Positions 8,887-18,045 are shown, counted from the stretch's first letter. The stretch is DNA of 64,000 nt from Pseudomonadota bacterium (GCA_021787435.1 JAJYLY010000003.1:1-64000); one strand, 5' to 3'. Numbers and translations: made by a program. Notes: generated from the sequence alone by a model not told the origin.

Positions 8887-8908
8887 AAAATTAAATTTAT
8901 TTAATTTT
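8887..8908. repeat. Perfect AT-rich palindrome
   Basis: AAAATTAAAT and its exact complement ATTTAATTTT are separated by two bases. The site lies between the antiporter remnant and the 3' end of the next minus-strand gene. It could form a weak hairpin at the end of the convergent transcripts, but with no GC stem it is not a convincing terminator. Confidence 0.5.
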
Positions 8909-8932
8909 CTACCGTTCTGTCGCGGAATGGGC

Positions 8933-9394
8933 TCACTGCAGGAACAGGGGTGAGGTGATATTCAGGAGCAGAAACTGCCATTGACCGGAAGTTTGTACGA
9001 GGCGCATCGCAATTTTCGCCTCGCCATGTTCGAATTTTCCGGTGGCCACATAAGAGGCCGTGATGACTTTGTCGCGATCTGCTGTATAGCTGACGTTGGA
9101 TTCGCCCTTCACGTCCTTTAAGCTCTTAAGGACGCCCAGCCTTGAAAGCTTCTGGAAGAGCCGTTCAAGCTCGGCAGGATGCTCATTGATAATTTCCCGC
9201 AACTCTGGTGACGCGCGTTTTTGCAGCTCGACCTTCGACCATGTGGAAACGATGGCAGGGACATTTGCTTCGACATACGCCCTGCTGGATGCGTCCAGGC
9301 GATTTCCCATATAGGCCCCATAGCCTATGAAGCCGGCTGCGGTGAAAACGATGAGCAGGAAAATACCGCCGACAATCGAGAGAAATTTCTTCAT
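8933..9394 (-). CDS. Hypothetical membrane-anchored protein
   Basis: The 153-residue product has a single N-terminal hydrophobic helix (about residues 5-28: LSIVGGIFLLIVFTAAGFIG) followed by a soluble domain. The soluble part starts with charged helices and ends in beta-rich sequence with alternating hydrophobic residues. It would be anchored in the inner membrane with the domain in the periplasm. I do not recognise a family. The gene lies downstream of two c-type cytochrome genes on the same strand but about 106 bases away. There is no cysteine or haem motif. Confidence 0.65.
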   Translation of the reverse strand: MKKFLSIVGGIFLLIVFTAAGFIGYGAYMGNRLDASSRAYVEANVPAIVSTWSKVELQKRASPELREIINEHPAELERLFQKLSRLGVLKSLKDVKGESNVSYTADRDKVITASYVATGKFEHGEAKIAMRLVQTSGQWQFLLLNITSPLFLQ

Positions 9395-9500
9395 ATCCAG
9401 GCTCGCTGTTTGATATCCGGGTCAAAAAAACAAAAGCCAGACTTTGCATATCTGGCCTTGTTGGGCATGAATGAACATGCCAGTTATGCATCTTTAAATC

Positions 9501-9854
9501 TTATTTCAGCGCCAGGATCAACTTGACGATTTCGTGCAGTTGAGCATTGGTTGGTTTAGATGGATGAGGAACCATGGCCATGCCGCCGGTTACCTTATCC
9601 CAGTTTCCCTTGCCGCCCCTGGTGATCTTTGCTACCAGCTTGTTTTCAGCATCGCTGTCGCCTTTGTAACGCGCTGCCACATCTTTCCATGCCGGACCAA
9701 CTACTTTGTGGTCTACAGCGTGGCAAGCCAGACAATCGCCGCCGTCGGCCTTGACCATTGCGACGACTTCAGTCGCAGGGTCGCCTGCCAGCGCGATGCT
9801 GGAAGCACCCATCAATGCTACTGCTGCAGTCATGGCTGCGAAAACTGATTTCAT
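9501..9854 (-). CDS. Periplasmic monoheme cytochrome c (class I, c551/c552-like)
   Basis: A 117-residue secreted cytochrome: signal peptide of about 23 residues (cleavage after IALA), a single haem site CLACH (Cys41, Cys44, His45), and a Met-containing loop (GGMAMVPHP) that probably supplies the distal ligand. The fold and size fit class I c-type cytochromes that shuttle electrons in the periplasm. A ribosome binding site GGAGGAGAG precedes the start on the minus strand. Its signal peptide and upstream DNA are nearly the same as in the cytochrome gene at 10020-10370, showing a tandem duplication. In an iron oxidiser it could link Cyc2 with oxidase or ACIII, which is inference. Confidence 0.92.
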   Translation of the reverse strand: MKSVFAAMTAAVALMGASSIALAGDPATEVVAMVKADGGDCLACHAVDHKVVGPAWKDVAARYKGDSDAENKLVAKITRGGKGNWDKVTGGMAMVPHPSKPTNAQLHEIVKLILALK

Positions 9855-9899
9855 ATTTCTCTCCTCCTGATTTTTAGAGAACTGCTCGAAAACTCTAAG

Positions 9900-9930
9900 A
9901 CAAACCTACCCTCATTTGCAAACCTGATAT
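9900..9930 (-). repeat. Upstream direct repeat, copy A (duplicated cytochrome promoter region)
   Basis: A 31-base stretch containing CTACCCTCATTTGCAAACC is exactly repeated at 10415-10445. Each copy lies 46 bases upstream (minus strand) of a cytochrome start codon. The surrounding bases are also similar, so the whole 5' region was duplicated with the signal peptide. Confidence 0.9.
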
Positions 9931-10019
9931 CACGAATTTTTAGTGTGTGCTTTGTTTCATAAGAAATGAAAAAGGCGGCCCATGAGGCCACCTTCAACTA
10001 CTGCCTATATTAACTTGCT

Positions 10020-10370
10020 TTAGATTTTACCAGCCTTAACTGCTGCAAAAAGCGCGTTCGCTGCATCATCTTCGTGACCCTTGATTAACGCGTTGTACTG
10101 GCCAGTCATGATGGCTTCTTGAGCCTTGAATTTTGGCTCGGTGCTGCCGATCTTGCGATCTTCAGGCTTGAAACCTGCCTTGAAAACCTTTGCCAATGCC
10201 TCAGGGCTGCCATATGCCTTTGCGACTCTTGCCCAATCCGGTCCTACAACATCTTTGCCAACTGCATGGCAAGCTTTGCATGGTCCAGTGTTGAAGGTGC
10301 CTGCGGTTGCTACACTGGAAATACCCATCAATGCTACTGCTGCGGTCATGGCTGCGAAAACTGATTTCAT
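10020..10370 (-). CDS. Periplasmic monoheme cytochrome c, paralogue of the 9501 gene
   Basis: The 116-residue product begins MKSVFAAMTAAVALMG, the same signal peptide as the cytochrome at 9501-9854, and has one haem site CKACH (Cys31, Cys34, His35). The mature part has diverged strongly from its neighbour and contains VVGPDWARVAKAYG, a typical class I cytochrome segment. The ATG at 10370 is chosen because GGAGAG lies just upstream and it starts the signal peptide; the frame is open further but without a plausible start. The two genes probably arose by tandem duplication followed by divergence of the mature domains, perhaps for different redox partners. Confidence 0.92.
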   Translation of the reverse strand: MKSVFAAMTAAVALMGISSVATAGTFNTGPCKACHAVGKDVVGPDWARVAKAYGSPEALAKVFKAGFKPEDRKIGSTEPKFKAQEAIMTGQYNALIKGHEDDAANALFAAVKAGKI

Positions 10371-10414
10371 ATTTCTCTCCTTATTGGTTTTAGAAGACTG
10401 CCCAAAGATTCTAA

Positions 10415-10445
10415 ACAAACCTACCCTCATTTGCAAACCTGATAT
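10415..10445 (-). repeat. Upstream direct repeat, copy B (duplicated cytochrome promoter region)
   Basis: This is the exact partner of the repeat at 9900-9930 and lies at the same distance from its cytochrome start codon. Conservation of non-coding DNA next to diverged coding DNA suggests a retained promoter or regulatory site. Confidence 0.9.
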
Positions 10446-10537
10446 GACAAATTTGTGATGTTGGCGTGACATTAACGCATGAATAGCGGCTGCGGTTGAC
10501 AGGAATGGTAGGTCATTTCTATGCGGTTTGGTATGGG

Positions 10538-10666
10538 TCAGTCGTTTGTCAGCAGGAACCATAAGGTGAACGCAAATGCAAAAATGAGCAGCGCTACTAC
10601 TATTTTCATCGTTTTTTCCGTCTTTTTCCTGTGCTTGGCAAAAAGTTCTGCTTCATGATTTTCCAA
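10538..10666 (-). CDS. Possible small single-helix membrane protein
   Basis: On the minus strand a frame of 42 codons starts with TTG at 10664-10666 and ends with TGA at 10538-10540. The first 19 residues are charged and basic (HRKKTEKT); the rest is one hydrophobic helix (VVALLIFAFAFTLWFLL) ending TND. An ATG at 10607-10609 would give only the 23-residue helix. A G-run (10672-10677) lies five bases before the TTG. The positive-inside arrangement looks real. It follows the anion transporter gene on the same strand by 37 bases. No family is recognised. Confidence 0.42.
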   Translation of the reverse strand: MENHEAELFAKHRKKTEKTMKIVVALLIFAFAFTLWFLLTND

Positions 10667-10703
10667 ATGAGCCCCCCTGATGTATTTTCATATGGCGTGC
10701 AGT

Positions 10704-12371
10704 TTATCCTTTCAGCAGTTCTTTGGCGCGCTTGATCGCGTCATCCAGATTGGCTGACACATTGGGTTTGCCGATTTCATCGAAAAATCCGGATTGATGC
10801 ATCAGAAAGAATGGCTGGGTATGCGGACCGCACAGGATCAGGTGTTTGTCGTGTTTTTTGAGTTTCCTGAGAAGATGTTCGAGCACATGCAAGGCGCTTG
10901 CATCCATGCTGATGACTTCAGACATGTTGAGTATTAGCACATCCGGTTCGTCGTGCTGCTGGTGCAGCACGCTTTCCAGCTTGTCGACCACGCCGAAGAA
11001 CAATGCGCCGTAAAGCCGATAGACCAGCACGCCGTGTGGAGTGGCCTGATGCGCATGCTTGCCGTTATCAGGCTGCGTTTCGGAGAGCTGGATGCTGGAC
11101 AGCTCCGTCATGTTGCGGATGAAGAAAATCGCAGCCAGCAACAGGCCGACTTCCACCGCCACGGTCAGATCGAAGATCACCGTAAAGACGAAGGTGACGA
11201 GCAGCACGATGGTGTCATTGCGAGGATAGCTTTTGAGGTGGCCAAACACTTCCCATTCGCCCATGTTGATCGAGACGATCACCAGGATGGCGGCAAGCGA
11301 GGCCAAGGGTATGTATTTAGCCAAAGGGGCGGCGAGCAGCACGATGAGCAGCAGCGTGAACGCATGCACGATGCCTGAGATCGGGCTTGAGCCGCCGGCG
11401 CGCACATTGGTTGCGGTGCGCGCGATGGCGCCGGTCGCAGGGATGCCACCGAAGAATGGCACGGTCATGTTGGCGATGCCCTGCGCCATCAGCTCCTGAT
11501 TCGGATCGTGCCTCTCGTCTATCATGCCGTCAGCAACCGATGCTGACAGCAGAGATTCGATAGCGCACAGCAGTGCGATGGTAAAGGCAGGCATGATGAG
11601 GTTGCGCAACGCGCTGATGGAAAATGCCGGCATGGAAAAAGCGGGCAGGCTTTGCGGAATGCCCCCGAAGCGGCTGCCTATGGTTTCAACCGGCAGATGG
11701 AACAGCGCGACGATCGCGGTGCCTGTTATCAGCGCCATGATAGGCGAGGGAAAACGCTGCGCCCAGGTTTTAGGATAAAACCAGATAAACAGCGCGCTCA
11801 AAGCTGCCAGTGTAAATGTGAGGGGGTCTGTACTCGGCAAGGCATGCCAGAGGGCCGACATTTTGTGGAAAAATTCTGCTGGCAGCTTGCCCGTCTGCAG
11901 GCCGAGAAAATCCTTGAATTCGGAGAGCGCGATCAGCACTGCAATGCCGTTGGTGAAGCCGATGATGAGCGGGCGGGGGAAATAATTGATCAGGCTACCA
12001 AGGCCAAATGCACCCATGCCGACCAGCATCACGCCTGCCATGATGGTGCATATCAGCAAATTGGCAAAACCGTACTGCGCGATGATGCCGTACACGATGA
12101 CGATGAATGCGCCAGTGGGCCCGCCGATCTGCACGCGGGAGCCGCCTAATGCAGAGATAAGAAAACCCGCGATGATTGCCGTGAAGAGTCCTGCTTCGGG
12201 TTTTGCGCCTGAGGCGATCGCAAAGGCAATGGCCAGAGGCAGTGCGACGATGCCGACGGTGAAGCCCGCGATAAGGTCGGCGCTGAAGCGTGTCTTGTCA
12301 TAGCCTTTCAGCGCATCGACCAAGCGCGGGCGAAAGTGCTCCGAGAGTTTTGTCAGAAGCAGTTTGTTCAT
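10704..12371 (-). CDS. SulP family inorganic anion transporter with STAS domain
   Basis: This 555-residue protein has a SulP/SLC26 membrane domain of many helices (first about 390 residues, including VQIGGPTGAFIVIVYG) and a C-terminal cytoplasmic STAS domain (about 440-545, LILNMSEVISMDASALHVLE). Family members transport sulfate, bicarbonate or other anions. The substrate cannot be read from sequence; bicarbonate uptake for carbon fixation or sulfate transport are both possible in a lithoautotroph. It lies 20 bases downstream of metG on the same strand. Confidence 0.9.
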   Translation of the reverse strand: MNKLLLTKLSEHFRPRLVDALKGYDKTRFSADLIAGFTVGIVALPLAIAFAIASGAKPEAGLFTAIIAGFLISALGGSRVQIGGPTGAFIVIVYGIIAQYGFANLLICTIMAGVMLVGMGAFGLGSLINYFPRPLIIGFTNGIAVLIALSEFKDFLGLQTGKLPAEFFHKMSALWHALPSTDPLTFTLAALSALFIWFYPKTWAQRFPSPIMALITGTAIVALFHLPVETIGSRFGGIPQSLPAFSMPAFSISALRNLIMPAFTIALLCAIESLLSASVADGMIDERHDPNQELMAQGIANMTVPFFGGIPATGAIARTATNVRAGGSSPISGIVHAFTLLLIVLLAAPLAKYIPLASLAAILVIVSINMGEWEVFGHLKSYPRNDTIVLLVTFVFTVIFDLTVAVEVGLLLAAIFFIRNMTELSSIQLSETQPDNGKHAHQATPHGVLVYRLYGALFFGVVDKLESVLHQQHDEPDVLILNMSEVISMDASALHVLEHLLRKLKKHDKHLILCGPHTQPFFLMHQSGFFDEIGKPNVSANLDDAIKRAKELLKG

Positions 12372-12391
12372 GATGGCTGGGACAGCACCTC

Positions 12392-14497
12392 CTATTTGAT
12401 GCGCATGCCGGGCTCCGCACCTTCGTCCGGGTTCAGTATATAAAGCCCAGATTCGCTGCCCGATGCGGCAAGCACCATGCCTTCGGAAAGTCCGAATTTC
12501 ATCTTGCGGGGTGCTAGGTTGGCGACCATCGCGGTCAGTCTGCCCTTGAGCTTTTCCGGATCGTACGCCGATTTGATGCCGGCGAATACTGTGCGGGTTT
12601 TTCCCTCTCCGATGTCAAGCGTCAGTTTGAGCAATTTTTCTGCTCCTTCGACATGCTCTGCATTGACAATTTTTGCCACGCGTAAATCGATCTTTGCAAA
12701 GTCCTCGATGGAAATCGTTTCAGCAATCGGCGCTGTCGCATGCTGCTGCGCCTCCGCATGGCGCGCTGGCGAATGCGATTCGGACTTTAAGCTTTCCCTG
12801 TTCGCGGCGACCATTGCCTCGATGAGTTTCGGGTCGAGGCGGGTCATCAGGTGTTTGTATTCGTCGATCTGATGGTCGAGCAGCATTTCCTCCGCGCTGT
12901 TCCAAGTCAGCGGTGTGATATTGAGGAAGGTTTCCACTTGCGTTGCCAGCTTGGGTAGCACAGGTTTCAGGTAAAGCGTGAGCATGCGGAACAGGTTGAT
13001 GCTGATGGTGCAGACTTCGTGCAGTGCGGCATCTTGTCCATCCTGTTTGGCCAGCACCCAAGGCGCCTTGTCGTTCACATATTCATTGGCCAGGTCGGCA
13101 AGGCGCATGATTTCCCGGATCGCGCGACCATAGTCACGCTCTTCATAGCATTGTGCAATTGCTGCACGCTTGCCGGTGAATTCAGCAAGCAGTGCGGCGA
13201 TATTTGCATCCTTCAGTTGTCTGCTGCTCGCAAGCTTTCCGCCAAACTTCCTGCTGACGAACCCGGCTGTGCGGCTTGCGATATTAATGTATTTGCCGAT
13301 CAGATCGGAATTGACCTTGGCGACGAAGTCCTCGAGATTCAGATCCAGGTCTTCCATCGTGCCGTTGATCTTGGACGCATAGTAGTAGCGCAGGTATTCG
13401 GTGTTCTTGATGTGGTCTACATAGCTTCTGGCAGTGATGAAGGTGCCGCGCGACTTGCTCATCTTTTCATTGTTCACGGTCAAAAAACCATGCGCGAAGA
13501 GTTTTGTTGGTGTGCGGAAACCTGAATTCTCGAGCATCGCCGGCCAGAACAGCGCGTGGAAATACAGGATGTCCTTGCCGATGAAGTGATACAGCTCCGC
13601 TGTGGAGTCCGGCTTCCAATATTCATCGAAATTCAGAGCTGGCTGAATCCCGTGTTCTGACTCCAACATCTTTTTATTGCACAACTGTTTAAAACTGCCC
13701 ATGTAGCCTACCGGCGCATCTAGCCAGACGTAGAAATATTTTCCAGGTGCGTCGGGAATTTCGAAGCCGAAATAAGGCGCATCGCGCGAGATGTCCCAGT
13801 CGGTAAGCCTGTTTTCACCTTCTGCGCCCAGCCATTCCTGCATTTTGTTGGCAGCCTCGGATTGCAGCGTTCCGCTTTTTGTCCATCTGCGCAGGAACTC
13901 CTGGCAGCGCTTGTCGGAAAGCTTGAAGAAGTAGTGATCCGAATTGCGCATTTCGGGTTTGGCACCCGATACCGCAGAATAGGGATTGATCAGTTCTGTC
14001 GGCGCATAGGCAGCGCCGCACACTTCGCAGTTGTCGCCATACTGATCCTTCGCATGGCACTTGGGGCATTCGCCCTTGATGAAGCGGTCGGGCAGGAACA
14101 TGTTTTTGACCGGATCGTAATACTGCTCGATGGAACGCACGTCTATCAATTTTGCGGCCTTGAGCTTACGGTAGATGTCCTCTGCATACGCTTTGGTTTC
14201 GGCTGAGTTGGTCGATCCGTAGTTATCGAACGCAACGTGGAAGGCGGAAAAGTCGTCGTAATGCTCCTGCCACACGCGCGCGATCAGCTGCTCCGGGGTG
14301 ATGCCCTCGGTCTCCGCGCGCAGCATGACGGGTGTGCCGTGGGTGTCGTCAGCGCACACGTAATACACTTCGTGGCCGCACATTTTCTGGAAACGCGCCC
14401 AGATGTCTGTCTGGATGTATTCGACAAGATGGCCAAGGTGTATGCTGCCATTGGCATAGGGCAGTGCGGAAGTGACGAGGATTTTTCGCGTAGTCAT
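12392..14497 (-). CDS. metG: Methionyl-tRNA synthetase
   Basis: The 701-residue enzyme charges tRNA-Met. It shows the class I HIGH-type motif ([12 protein letters not shown]), a zinc-binding knuckle ([18 protein letters not shown]), the KMSKS motif ([10 protein letters not shown]), an anticodon-binding helical region, and a C-terminal EMAPII-like tRNA-binding domain (from about residue 590, [15 protein letters not shown]). The start at 14497 begins [17 protein letters not shown]; the frame is open further upstream, but that extension lacks family similarity. It is divergent from dcd across a 115-base gap that should hold both promoters. Confidence 0.97.
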   Translation of the reverse strand: MTTRKILVTSALPYANGSIHLGHLVEYIQTDIWARFQKMCGHEVYYVCADDTHGTPVMLRAETEGITPEQLIARVWQEHYDDFSAFHVAFDNYGSTNSAETKAYAEDIYRKLKAAKLIDVRSIEQYYDPVKNMFLPDRFIKGECPKCHAKDQYGDNCEVCGAAYAPTELINPYSAVSGAKPEMRNSDHYFFKLSDKRCQEFLRRWTKSGTLQSEAANKMQEWLGAEGENRLTDWDISRDAPYFGFEIPDAPGKYFYVWLDAPVGYMGSFKQLCNKKMLESEHGIQPALNFDEYWKPDSTAELYHFIGKDILYFHALFWPAMLENSGFRTPTKLFAHGFLTVNNEKMSKSRGTFITARSYVDHIKNTEYLRYYYASKINGTMEDLDLNLEDFVAKVNSDLIGKYINIASRTAGFVSRKFGGKLASSRQLKDANIAALLAEFTGKRAAIAQCYEERDYGRAIREIMRLADLANEYVNDKAPWVLAKQDGQDAALHEVCTISINLFRMLTLYLKPVLPKLATQVETFLNITPLTWNSAEEMLLDHQIDEYKHLMTRLDPKLIEAMVAANRESLKSESHSPARHAEAQQHATAPIAETISIEDFAKIDLRVAKIVNAEHVEGAEKLLKLTLDIGEGKTRTVFAGIKSAYDPEKLKGRLTAMVANLAPRKMKFGLSEGMVLAASGSESGLYILNPDEGAEPGMRIK

Positions 14498-14612
14498 GAA
14501 AAGGAGCCGGATTCTGAAAGTGGGCCATTTTAGCAAATCGCGCGCACCGGCGGCGAATTGGTTAGAATTACGCCCCTGCGATTTTTTACGACTGGGATAT
14601 CCCCGAAAATTT

Positions 14613-15179
14613 ATGACCATTAAATCAGACAAATGGATACGCCGCATGGCGGAGCAGCACGGCATGATAGAACCGTTTTCTCCTGTGCAGGTGAAAGAGG
14701 TGGATGGCAAGCGCATCGTATCTTACGGCACGTCAAGTTATGGCTACGATATACGCTGCTCGAACGAGTTTAAGCTGTTCACCAACATCAACAGCACCAT
14801 CGTCGATCCGAAAAATTTCGATCCGAACTCCTTCGTCGAGGTGACGGCCGATTACTGTATTATTCCGCCAAACTCGTTCGCGCTGGCGCGTACGGTGGAA
14901 TATTTCCGCATTCCGCGATCGGTGCTGACGGTGTGCCTTGGCAAATCCACTTATGCGCGCTGCGGCATCATCGTCAATGTAACGCCGTTCGAGCCCGAGT
15001 GGGAAGGATATGTGACGCTGGAATTTTCCAATACCACGCCGCTGCCCGCGAAGATTTACGCCAATGAAGGCGTGGCGCAGGTGCTGTTTTTTGAAAGCGA
15101 TGAAATCTGCGAGACGTCTTACAAGGACAGAGGCGGCAAGTATCAGGGGCAGAGCGGTGTTACCCTGCCGAAGATGTGA
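14613..15179 (+). CDS. dcd: dCTP deaminase
   Basis: The 188-residue enzyme converts dCTP to dUTP, feeding dTMP synthesis; thyA and folA of the same pathway are about 3 kb away. Visible family motifs include SYGYDIRCS near residue 40, GKSTYARCG around residues 110-118 and EPEWEG with the catalytic-region glutamate near residue 130. The length is close to the E. coli enzyme (193). The ATG at 14613 starts [13 protein letters not shown], the usual N-terminus; upstream in-frame codons overlap the metG start region and are not coding. Confidence 0.96.
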   Translation: MTIKSDKWIRRMAEQHGMIEPFSPVQVKEVDGKRIVSYGTSSYGYDIRCSNEFKLFTNINSTIVDPKNFDPNSFVEVTADYCIIPPNSFALARTVEYFRIPRSVLTVCLGKSTYARCGIIVNVTPFEPEWEGYVTLEFSNTTPLPAKIYANEGVAQVLFFESDEICETSYKDRGGKYQGQSGVTLPKM

Positions 15180-15210
15180 TGGTGCAAGTTTTGAAATGAG
15201 GAGCCAAACG

Positions 15211-15327
15211 ATGAAGTTCGGTTTTAGTTTAGGTATTGCAAAAGGCAATGTCTCACTGATCCTTGGCATGGATTGCCGTGCTTTTGAAAATTTGTTTGGC
15301 CATTCCAAGTCTGGGGTTTTATTATGA
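15211..15327 (+). CDS. Small upstream ORF coupled to the decarboxylase gene
   Basis: A 38-codon frame starts at ATG 15211 behind a strong GAGGAG ribosome binding site (15199-15204 region) and stops at 15327, overlapping the decarboxylase start by four bases (ATGA). The peptide (MKFGFSLGIAKGNVSLI at its start) has no recognised family. Its N-terminal MKF.F resembles the MKFRF start of the next protein, which might reflect a local duplication or chance. The layout is that of a leader peptide or translational coupler for the decarboxylase, which lacks a good ribosome binding site of its own. Confidence 0.5.
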   Translation: MKFGFSLGIAKGNVSLILGMDCRAFENLFGHSKSGVLL

Positions 15328-17570
15328 AGTTTCGTTTTCCAATCGTCATCATCGACGAAGATTTCCGTTCAGAAAATGCCAGTGGCTTAGGCATACGCGC
15401 ACTGGCTGCCGCACTTGAAAAAGAAGGCATGGAGGTGCTGGGTGTGACAAGCTATGGTGACCTGACTTCGTTCGCGCAGCAGCAAAGCCGGGCATCTGCA
15501 TTCCTGCTGTCCATCGACGACGAGGAGTTCGGCGGCGGCAGCAAAGAAGAGATCGAGGTTGCATTAAAGAGCCTGCGCGCATTCGTCGAGGAAATCCGTT
15601 TCAAGAATTCCGACATCCCCATTTATCTTTATGGCGAGACGCGCACCTCGCGCCATATCCCTAACGACGTGCTGCGCGAATTGCACGGCTTCATCCACAT
15701 GCACGAGGATACGCCCGAATTTGTGGCGCGCCACATCATTAGGGAAGCCAGGTCATACCTCGACTCGCTGGCGCCGCCTTTTTTCCGCGCGCTACTGCAC
15801 TATGCCCAAGACGGCTCTTACTCTTGGCACTGCCCTGGGCATTCGGGCGGCGTGGCATTTCTGAAGTCGCCGGTCGGCCAGATGTTCCACCAGTTCTTCG
15901 GCGAGAACATGTTGAGAGCCGACGTGTGCAACGCGGTAGATGAGCTGGGTCAGTTACTAGACCATACGGGCCCTGTTGCTGCCTCTGAACGCAATGCAGC
16001 GCGCATCTTTAATGCGGATCATCTGTTCTTCGTCACTAACGGCACCTCGACATCCAACAAGATCGTGTGGCATTCGACGGTAGCACCTGACGACATCGTG
16101 GTGGTCGACCGAAACTGCCACAAGTCCATACTGCACTCGATTATGATGACAGGGGCGGTGCCGGTGTTTCTGACGCCGACGCGCAACCACTATGGCATCA
16201 TTGGGCCGATTCCGAAGTCAGAATTCGACCCGGAGAGCATACAGCGCAAGATAGACGCCAATCCTTTCATTGTGGACAAAACCCGGAAACCGCGCATCCT
16301 GACCATCACGCAGAGCACGTATGACGGCATCGTGTACAACGTCGAAATGCTCAAGGAAATGCTGGATGGGCGCATAGACACGCTGCATTTCGACGAGGCA
16401 TGGCTGCCCCATGCAGCATTCCATGGTTTCTACAAGGACATGCACGCGATTGGCCAGAACAGGCCGCAGGCCAGGGAGTCGATGATCTTCGCGACCCAGT
16501 CCACGCACAAGCTTTTGGCGGGTCTTTCCCAAGCATCTCAGATCCTGGTGCGCGAGTCGCAGAACCGCAAGCTGAACAAATACATCTTCAACGAAGCCTA
16601 TCTGATGCATACCTCGACCAGTCCGCAGTACGCGATCATCGCTTCTTGCGACGTGGCGGCGGCGATGATGGAAGCGCCAGGTGGCACAGCGCTGGTCGAG
16701 GAATCCATCGCCGAGGCGCTGGATTTTCGCCGCGCGATGCGCAAGGTGGACGAAGAGTTCGGTCTGGACTGGTGGTTTAAGGTATGGGGGCCGGATGACA
16801 TTGCTGAGGAAGGCGTAGGTTCACGAGAAGACTGGGTTTTGAGGCCCTCTGACAAGTGGCATGGCTTTGGCGATTTGGCGGAAGGCTTTAACATGCTCGA
16901 CCCGATCAAGGCGACCATCATCACGCCAGGTCTCGATGTGGATGGCGATTTCGCAGACAGTGGGATTCCCGCTTCGATGGTGACCAAATACCTGGCAGAA
17001 CACGGCGTGATCGTCGAGAAGTGCGGCCTGTATTCGTTTTTCATCATGTTCACCATCGGTATCACCAAGGGACGCTGGAACACGCTGCTCACAGCGCTCC
17101 AGCAGTTTAAGGACGACTACGACAAGAACCAACCGATCTGGCGCATACTGCCGGAGTTTGCGGCGAAGTATCCAAGGTATGAGCGCGTGGGTTTGGGCGA
17201 TCTTTGCCGGCAGATACACGACGAGTACAAGACGCATAACGTCGCGCGCATGACCACGGAAATGTATCTGTCTGACATGCAGCCCGCGATGAAGCCTTCC
17301 GATGCATTTGCCAGGATGGCGCACGACGAGCTGGACAGGGTGGAAATCGACGACTTGGAGGGGCGCATCACCGCAGTGCTGCTCACACCTTATCCGCCCG
17401 GCATTCCCCTCTTGATCCCCGGGGAGATTTTCAACAAGACCATCGTCGACTACTTGAAGTTCGCGCGCGACTTCAGCCAGAAACTGCCGGGCTTCGAGAC
17501 TGACATTCACGGCCTGGTCACCGAGGAGGTGGATGGCGTGAAACGCTATTTTGTAGATTGCGTGAGATAA
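15324..17570 (+). CDS. PLP-dependent Orn/Lys/Arg decarboxylase
   Basis: The 748-residue protein has the three parts of fold-type I inducible amino-acid decarboxylases: an N-terminal response-regulator-like wing domain (VIIDEDFRSENASGLGIRAL), the PLP domain, and a C-terminal domain. The PLP lysine is Lys396 in QSTHKLLAGLSQ. These enzymes remove CO2 from arginine, lysine or ornithine to make agmatine, cadaverine or putrescine, for acid resistance or polyamine supply. Substrate choice cannot be fixed from the sequence; betaproteobacterial homologues are annotated variously as arginine or lysine decarboxylase. The start overlaps a small upstream frame. Confidence 0.92.
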   Translation: MKFRFPIVIIDEDFRSENASGLGIRALAAALEKEGMEVLGVTSYGDLTSFAQQQSRASAFLLSIDDEEFGGGSKEEIEVALKSLRAFVEEIRFKNSDIPIYLYGETRTSRHIPNDVLRELHGFIHMHEDTPEFVARHIIREARSYLDSLAPPFFRALLHYAQDGSYSWHCPGHSGGVAFLKSPVGQMFHQFFGENMLRADVCNAVDELGQLLDHTGPVAASERNAARIFNADHLFFVTNGTSTSNKIVWHSTVAPDDIVVVDRNCHKSILHSIMMTGAVPVFLTPTRNHYGIIGPIPKSEFDPESIQRKIDANPFIVDKTRKPRILTITQSTYDGIVYNVEMLKEMLDGRIDTLHFDEAWLPHAAFHGFYKDMHAIGQNRPQARESMIFATQSTHKLLAGLSQASQILVRESQNRKLNKYIFNEAYLMHTSTSPQYAIIASCDVAAAMMEAPGGTALVEESIAEALDFRRAMRKVDEEFGLDWWFKVWGPDDIAEEGVGSREDWVLRPSDKWHGFGDLAEGFNMLDPIKATIITPGLDVDGDFADSGIPASMVTKYLAEHGVIVEKCGLYSFFIMFTIGITKGRWNTLLTALQQFKDDYDKNQPIWRILPEFAAKYPRYERVGLGDLCRQIHDEYKTHNVARMTTEMYLSDMQPAMKPSDAFARMAHDELDRVEIDDLEGRITAVLLTPYPPGIPLLIPGEIFNKTIVDYLKFARDFSQKLPGFETDIHGLVTEEVDGVKRYFVDCVR

Positions 17571-17675
17571 AAGCAGGCGCCAGTCGCTTAGATATTAGTT
17601 GTTCGTTGATATTGTCGCTACGCGATATGAAATGTAACTAGCGACTAAAGTCTTACGTCTGTTTTTATTTAGTGC

Positions 17676-17704
17676 TTGATGATATCGGAAAATGCGAGTA
17701 TAAA
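17676..17704 (+). promoter_or_regulatory. Predicted sigma70-type promoter of the cold-shock gene
   Basis: TTGATG (-35) and TATAAA (-10) are spaced by 17 bases. Transcription would begin about 17711, giving a leader of around 108 bases before the cold-shock start codon, as is usual for cspA-type genes. Confidence 0.6.
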
Positions 17705-17780
17705 GCTTACCTTGGTGTTTGATTAAAAGTCACTGCAGTACTGGTTTTACCGTGTGCAACCTTCGGATCAAATAGTTTTG

Positions 17781-17801
17781 CGGGAATGTTTCCCGTTTTT
17801 T
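17781..17801 (+). promoter_or_regulatory. Terminator-like hairpin in the cold-shock gene leader
   Basis: CGGGAA, a three-base loop TGT, and TTCCCG are followed by six T residues (17796-17801), the form of a short intrinsic terminator. It lies immediately before the ribosome binding site AAGGAAG (from about 17805) of the cold-shock gene. The T-run is followed by A residues, so the U-run and A-run could also pair. Attenuation or temperature-dependent folding is inferred; cold-shock proteins themselves are known antiterminators. Confidence 0.55.
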
Positions 17802-17818
17802 AAAAAGGAAGTAGTCAC

Positions 17819-18022
17819 ATGGCAACTGGTACAGTTAAATGGTTCAACGATGCAAAGGGTTTCGGTTTTGTAACCCCTGATGATGGCAGCGAAGATCTTT
17901 TCGCGCATTTCTCGGCGATCAACATGAATGGTTTCAAGACCCTTCAGGAAGGTCAGAAAGTAAGTTTTGACGTAACGCAAGGCCCTAAAGGCAAGCAAGC
18001 TTCGAACATTCAAGCAGCTTAA
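17819..18022 (+). CDS. Cold-shock domain protein
   Basis: This 67-residue protein is a single cold-shock domain that binds single-stranded RNA and DNA. The RNP1 motif KGFGFVTP and the RNP2-like motif DLFAHFSAI are intact, and the start [17 protein letters not shown] is characteristic. Such proteins melt RNA structure at low temperature and can act as transcription antiterminators. The gene stands alone with its own promoter, a structured leader and a strong terminator. The exact paralogue name (CspA, CspD, CspE) cannot be assigned. Confidence 0.97.
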   Translation: MATGTVKWFNDAKGFGFVTPDDGSEDLFAHFSAINMNGFKTLQEGQKVSFDVTQGPKGKQASNIQAA

Positions 18023-18045
18023 TCAGCGTCTAAGTTGTTAAAGAG

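Noticed and set aside
12392..14716. Longer metG start at 14716
   Set aside because: The extra residues run through the divergent dcd promoter and into dcd and show no synthetase similarity; the normal start [17 protein letters not shown] is at 14497.
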